A stretch of DNA of 5,901 nucleotides from Lachnospiraceae bacterium. Lineage in GTDB: Bacteria; Bacillota; Clostridia; Lachnospirales; Lachnospiraceae. Made by a program: the position numbers and the translations under genes. The stretch is from contig CAAGQC010000091.1 of assembly GCA_900771995.1 (NCBI GenBank), forward strand, positions 1 to 5,901, given 5' to 3'. How positions within the stretch are numbered: position 1 is the first letter of the stretch; each line of letters opens with the position of its first letter. The notes below the pieces were generated by a model, which did not search any database, was not told the DNA's origin, and worked only from the letters and a program-made list of their open reading frames with translations. Of the stretch, positions 5,452 to 5,901 are shown piece after piece.

Positions 5452-5901
5452 TCATACCAGCTTCCGGATCTTACTCTTCAATCGCTGTAAGGCATTGTCC
5501 GTGGACTTTTCGTCTCTTCCCAGCACCTTTGCGATCTGGGTATAACTCATTCCCGTCAGATACAGATCCAGTACCTGCTTTTCAAAGCTGCTGAGTTCAG
5601 TCTCGATGGATCTCTCCAGATCCGTTACCCTTTCCTTATCCAGAAAAAGTTCTTCCGGGCTCATCTGGGTCCTAGCGGCCAGCGCCTCGATCAGATTTCG
5701 CTCCTCGCTGTCGGTGCCGTCACTGCTTTTCTCATACAGGGAAACGTAGCTGTTTAACGGCGAATGTTTCAGACGCTTGGAGGCCTGCACCGCTGTATAC
5801 ATCTGTCTGCTGATGCACAGATCCGCAAAGGTATAAAAGCTGGCGTCTCTGCCGCAGTCATAATCCCGCACTGCCTTGAACAGGCCGATCATGCCCTCCT
5901 G
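5452..5901 (-). CDS. sigH: RNA polymerase sigma-H factor (SigH/Spo0H), C-terminal part, N-terminus outside window
   Basis: The open frame runs to the window edge: three codons (Q-E-G) precede the first visible Met, giving QEGMIGLF, the conserved region 2 segment of SigH. So the Met at 5892 is internal. The 149 visible residues compare with about 210-220 for full SigH, so roughly 65 N-terminal residues are missing. Region 2 continues with RDASFYTFADLCISRQ and the SigH-typical KHSPLNSYVSL. Region 4 is at the C-terminus, where LSSFEKQVLDLYLTG leads into the helix-turn-helix SYTQIAKVLGRDEKSTDNALQRLK that contacts the -35 element. These match my recollection of Bacillus subtilis SigH (PLNSYASL, SIDNALQRVK). 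SigH directs RNA polymerase to early sporulation and transition-phase genes in Firmicutes; in non-sporulating relatives its role is less clear. A strong terminator follows. Family is firm; the upstream promoter is not visible. Confidence 0.93.
   Translation of the reverse strand, partial: QEGMIGLFKAVRDYDCGRDASFYTFADLCISRQMYTAVQASKRLKHSPLNSYVSLYEKSSDGTDSEERNLIEALAARTQMSPEELFLDKERVTDLERSIETELSSFEKQVLDLYLTGMSYTQIAKVLGRDEKSTDNALQRLKSKIRKLV

Noticed and set aside
5439..5470. Small inverted repeat CCGGA-TT-TCCGG and a 9-bp direct repeat TTCCGGATC (5445-5453 and 5462-5470) at the sigH 3' end
   Set aside because: Short, partly inside the coding sequence, and the real terminator lies just downstream; most likely chance.
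1..5901. Search for CRISPR arrays, insertion sequences, attachment repeats, toxin-antitoxin or phage-defence genes
   Set aside because: No spaced repeats, transposase, integrase or defence-like proteins were seen; all coding space is explained by sigH and the efflux operon.

Overview
The window reads as chromosomal DNA from a Gram-positive anaerobe of the Clostridia, most likely Lachnospiraceae. The evidence is a sporulation-type sigma factor closely matching SigH, strong AGGAGG-like ribosome binding sites, a U-rich intrinsic terminator, and an adaptor protein anchored as a lipoprotein. Every gene I can support lies on the minus strand, so transcription runs from high to low coordinates. The genus is not determinable from what I can see.

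Layout in transcription order: (1) 5901-5452, the C-terminal part of sigH, cut by the window edge, followed by a strong intrinsic terminator at 5423-5373. (2) A promoter (TTGACT-18-TATACT, 5348-5319) with a GC-rich palindrome (5307-5292) where transcription should start, probably the operator of the TetR-type repressor encoded at the end of the same operon. (3) 5248-3839, a membrane-fusion (adaptor) lipoprotein. (4) 3825-775, a 1016-residue RND-superfamily permease. (5) 778-143, the TetR-family regulator, overlapping the permease gene by 4 bases (ATGA). (6) A second, near-consensus promoter (127-99), a short leader hairpin (90-71), and tRNA-Thr(GGT), whose 3' acceptor strand falls outside the window (65-1).

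Genes 3-5 form one compact efflux operon: adaptor, pump and probable self-repressor, with 13 bp between the first two genes and a 4-bp overlap between the last two. The model is that the repressor holds the promoter down by binding the palindrome, and a ligand, probably a pump substrate, releases it. No outer-membrane channel gene is present, as expected for a cell with one membrane. The substrate cannot be read from the sequence.

The flanking genes look like core genome (sigH on one side, a tRNA gene on the other), so the efflux operon looks like a cassette set into a housekeeping locus. I found no sign of a wholly new system. The points most worth a second look are the operator/promoter architecture, the tRNA-Thr T-loop with C where U55 is expected, the very long and symmetrical adaptor hairpin with no TolC partner, the polar substitutions at two proton-relay positions of the pump, and possible readthrough from the efflux operon into the tRNA gene.
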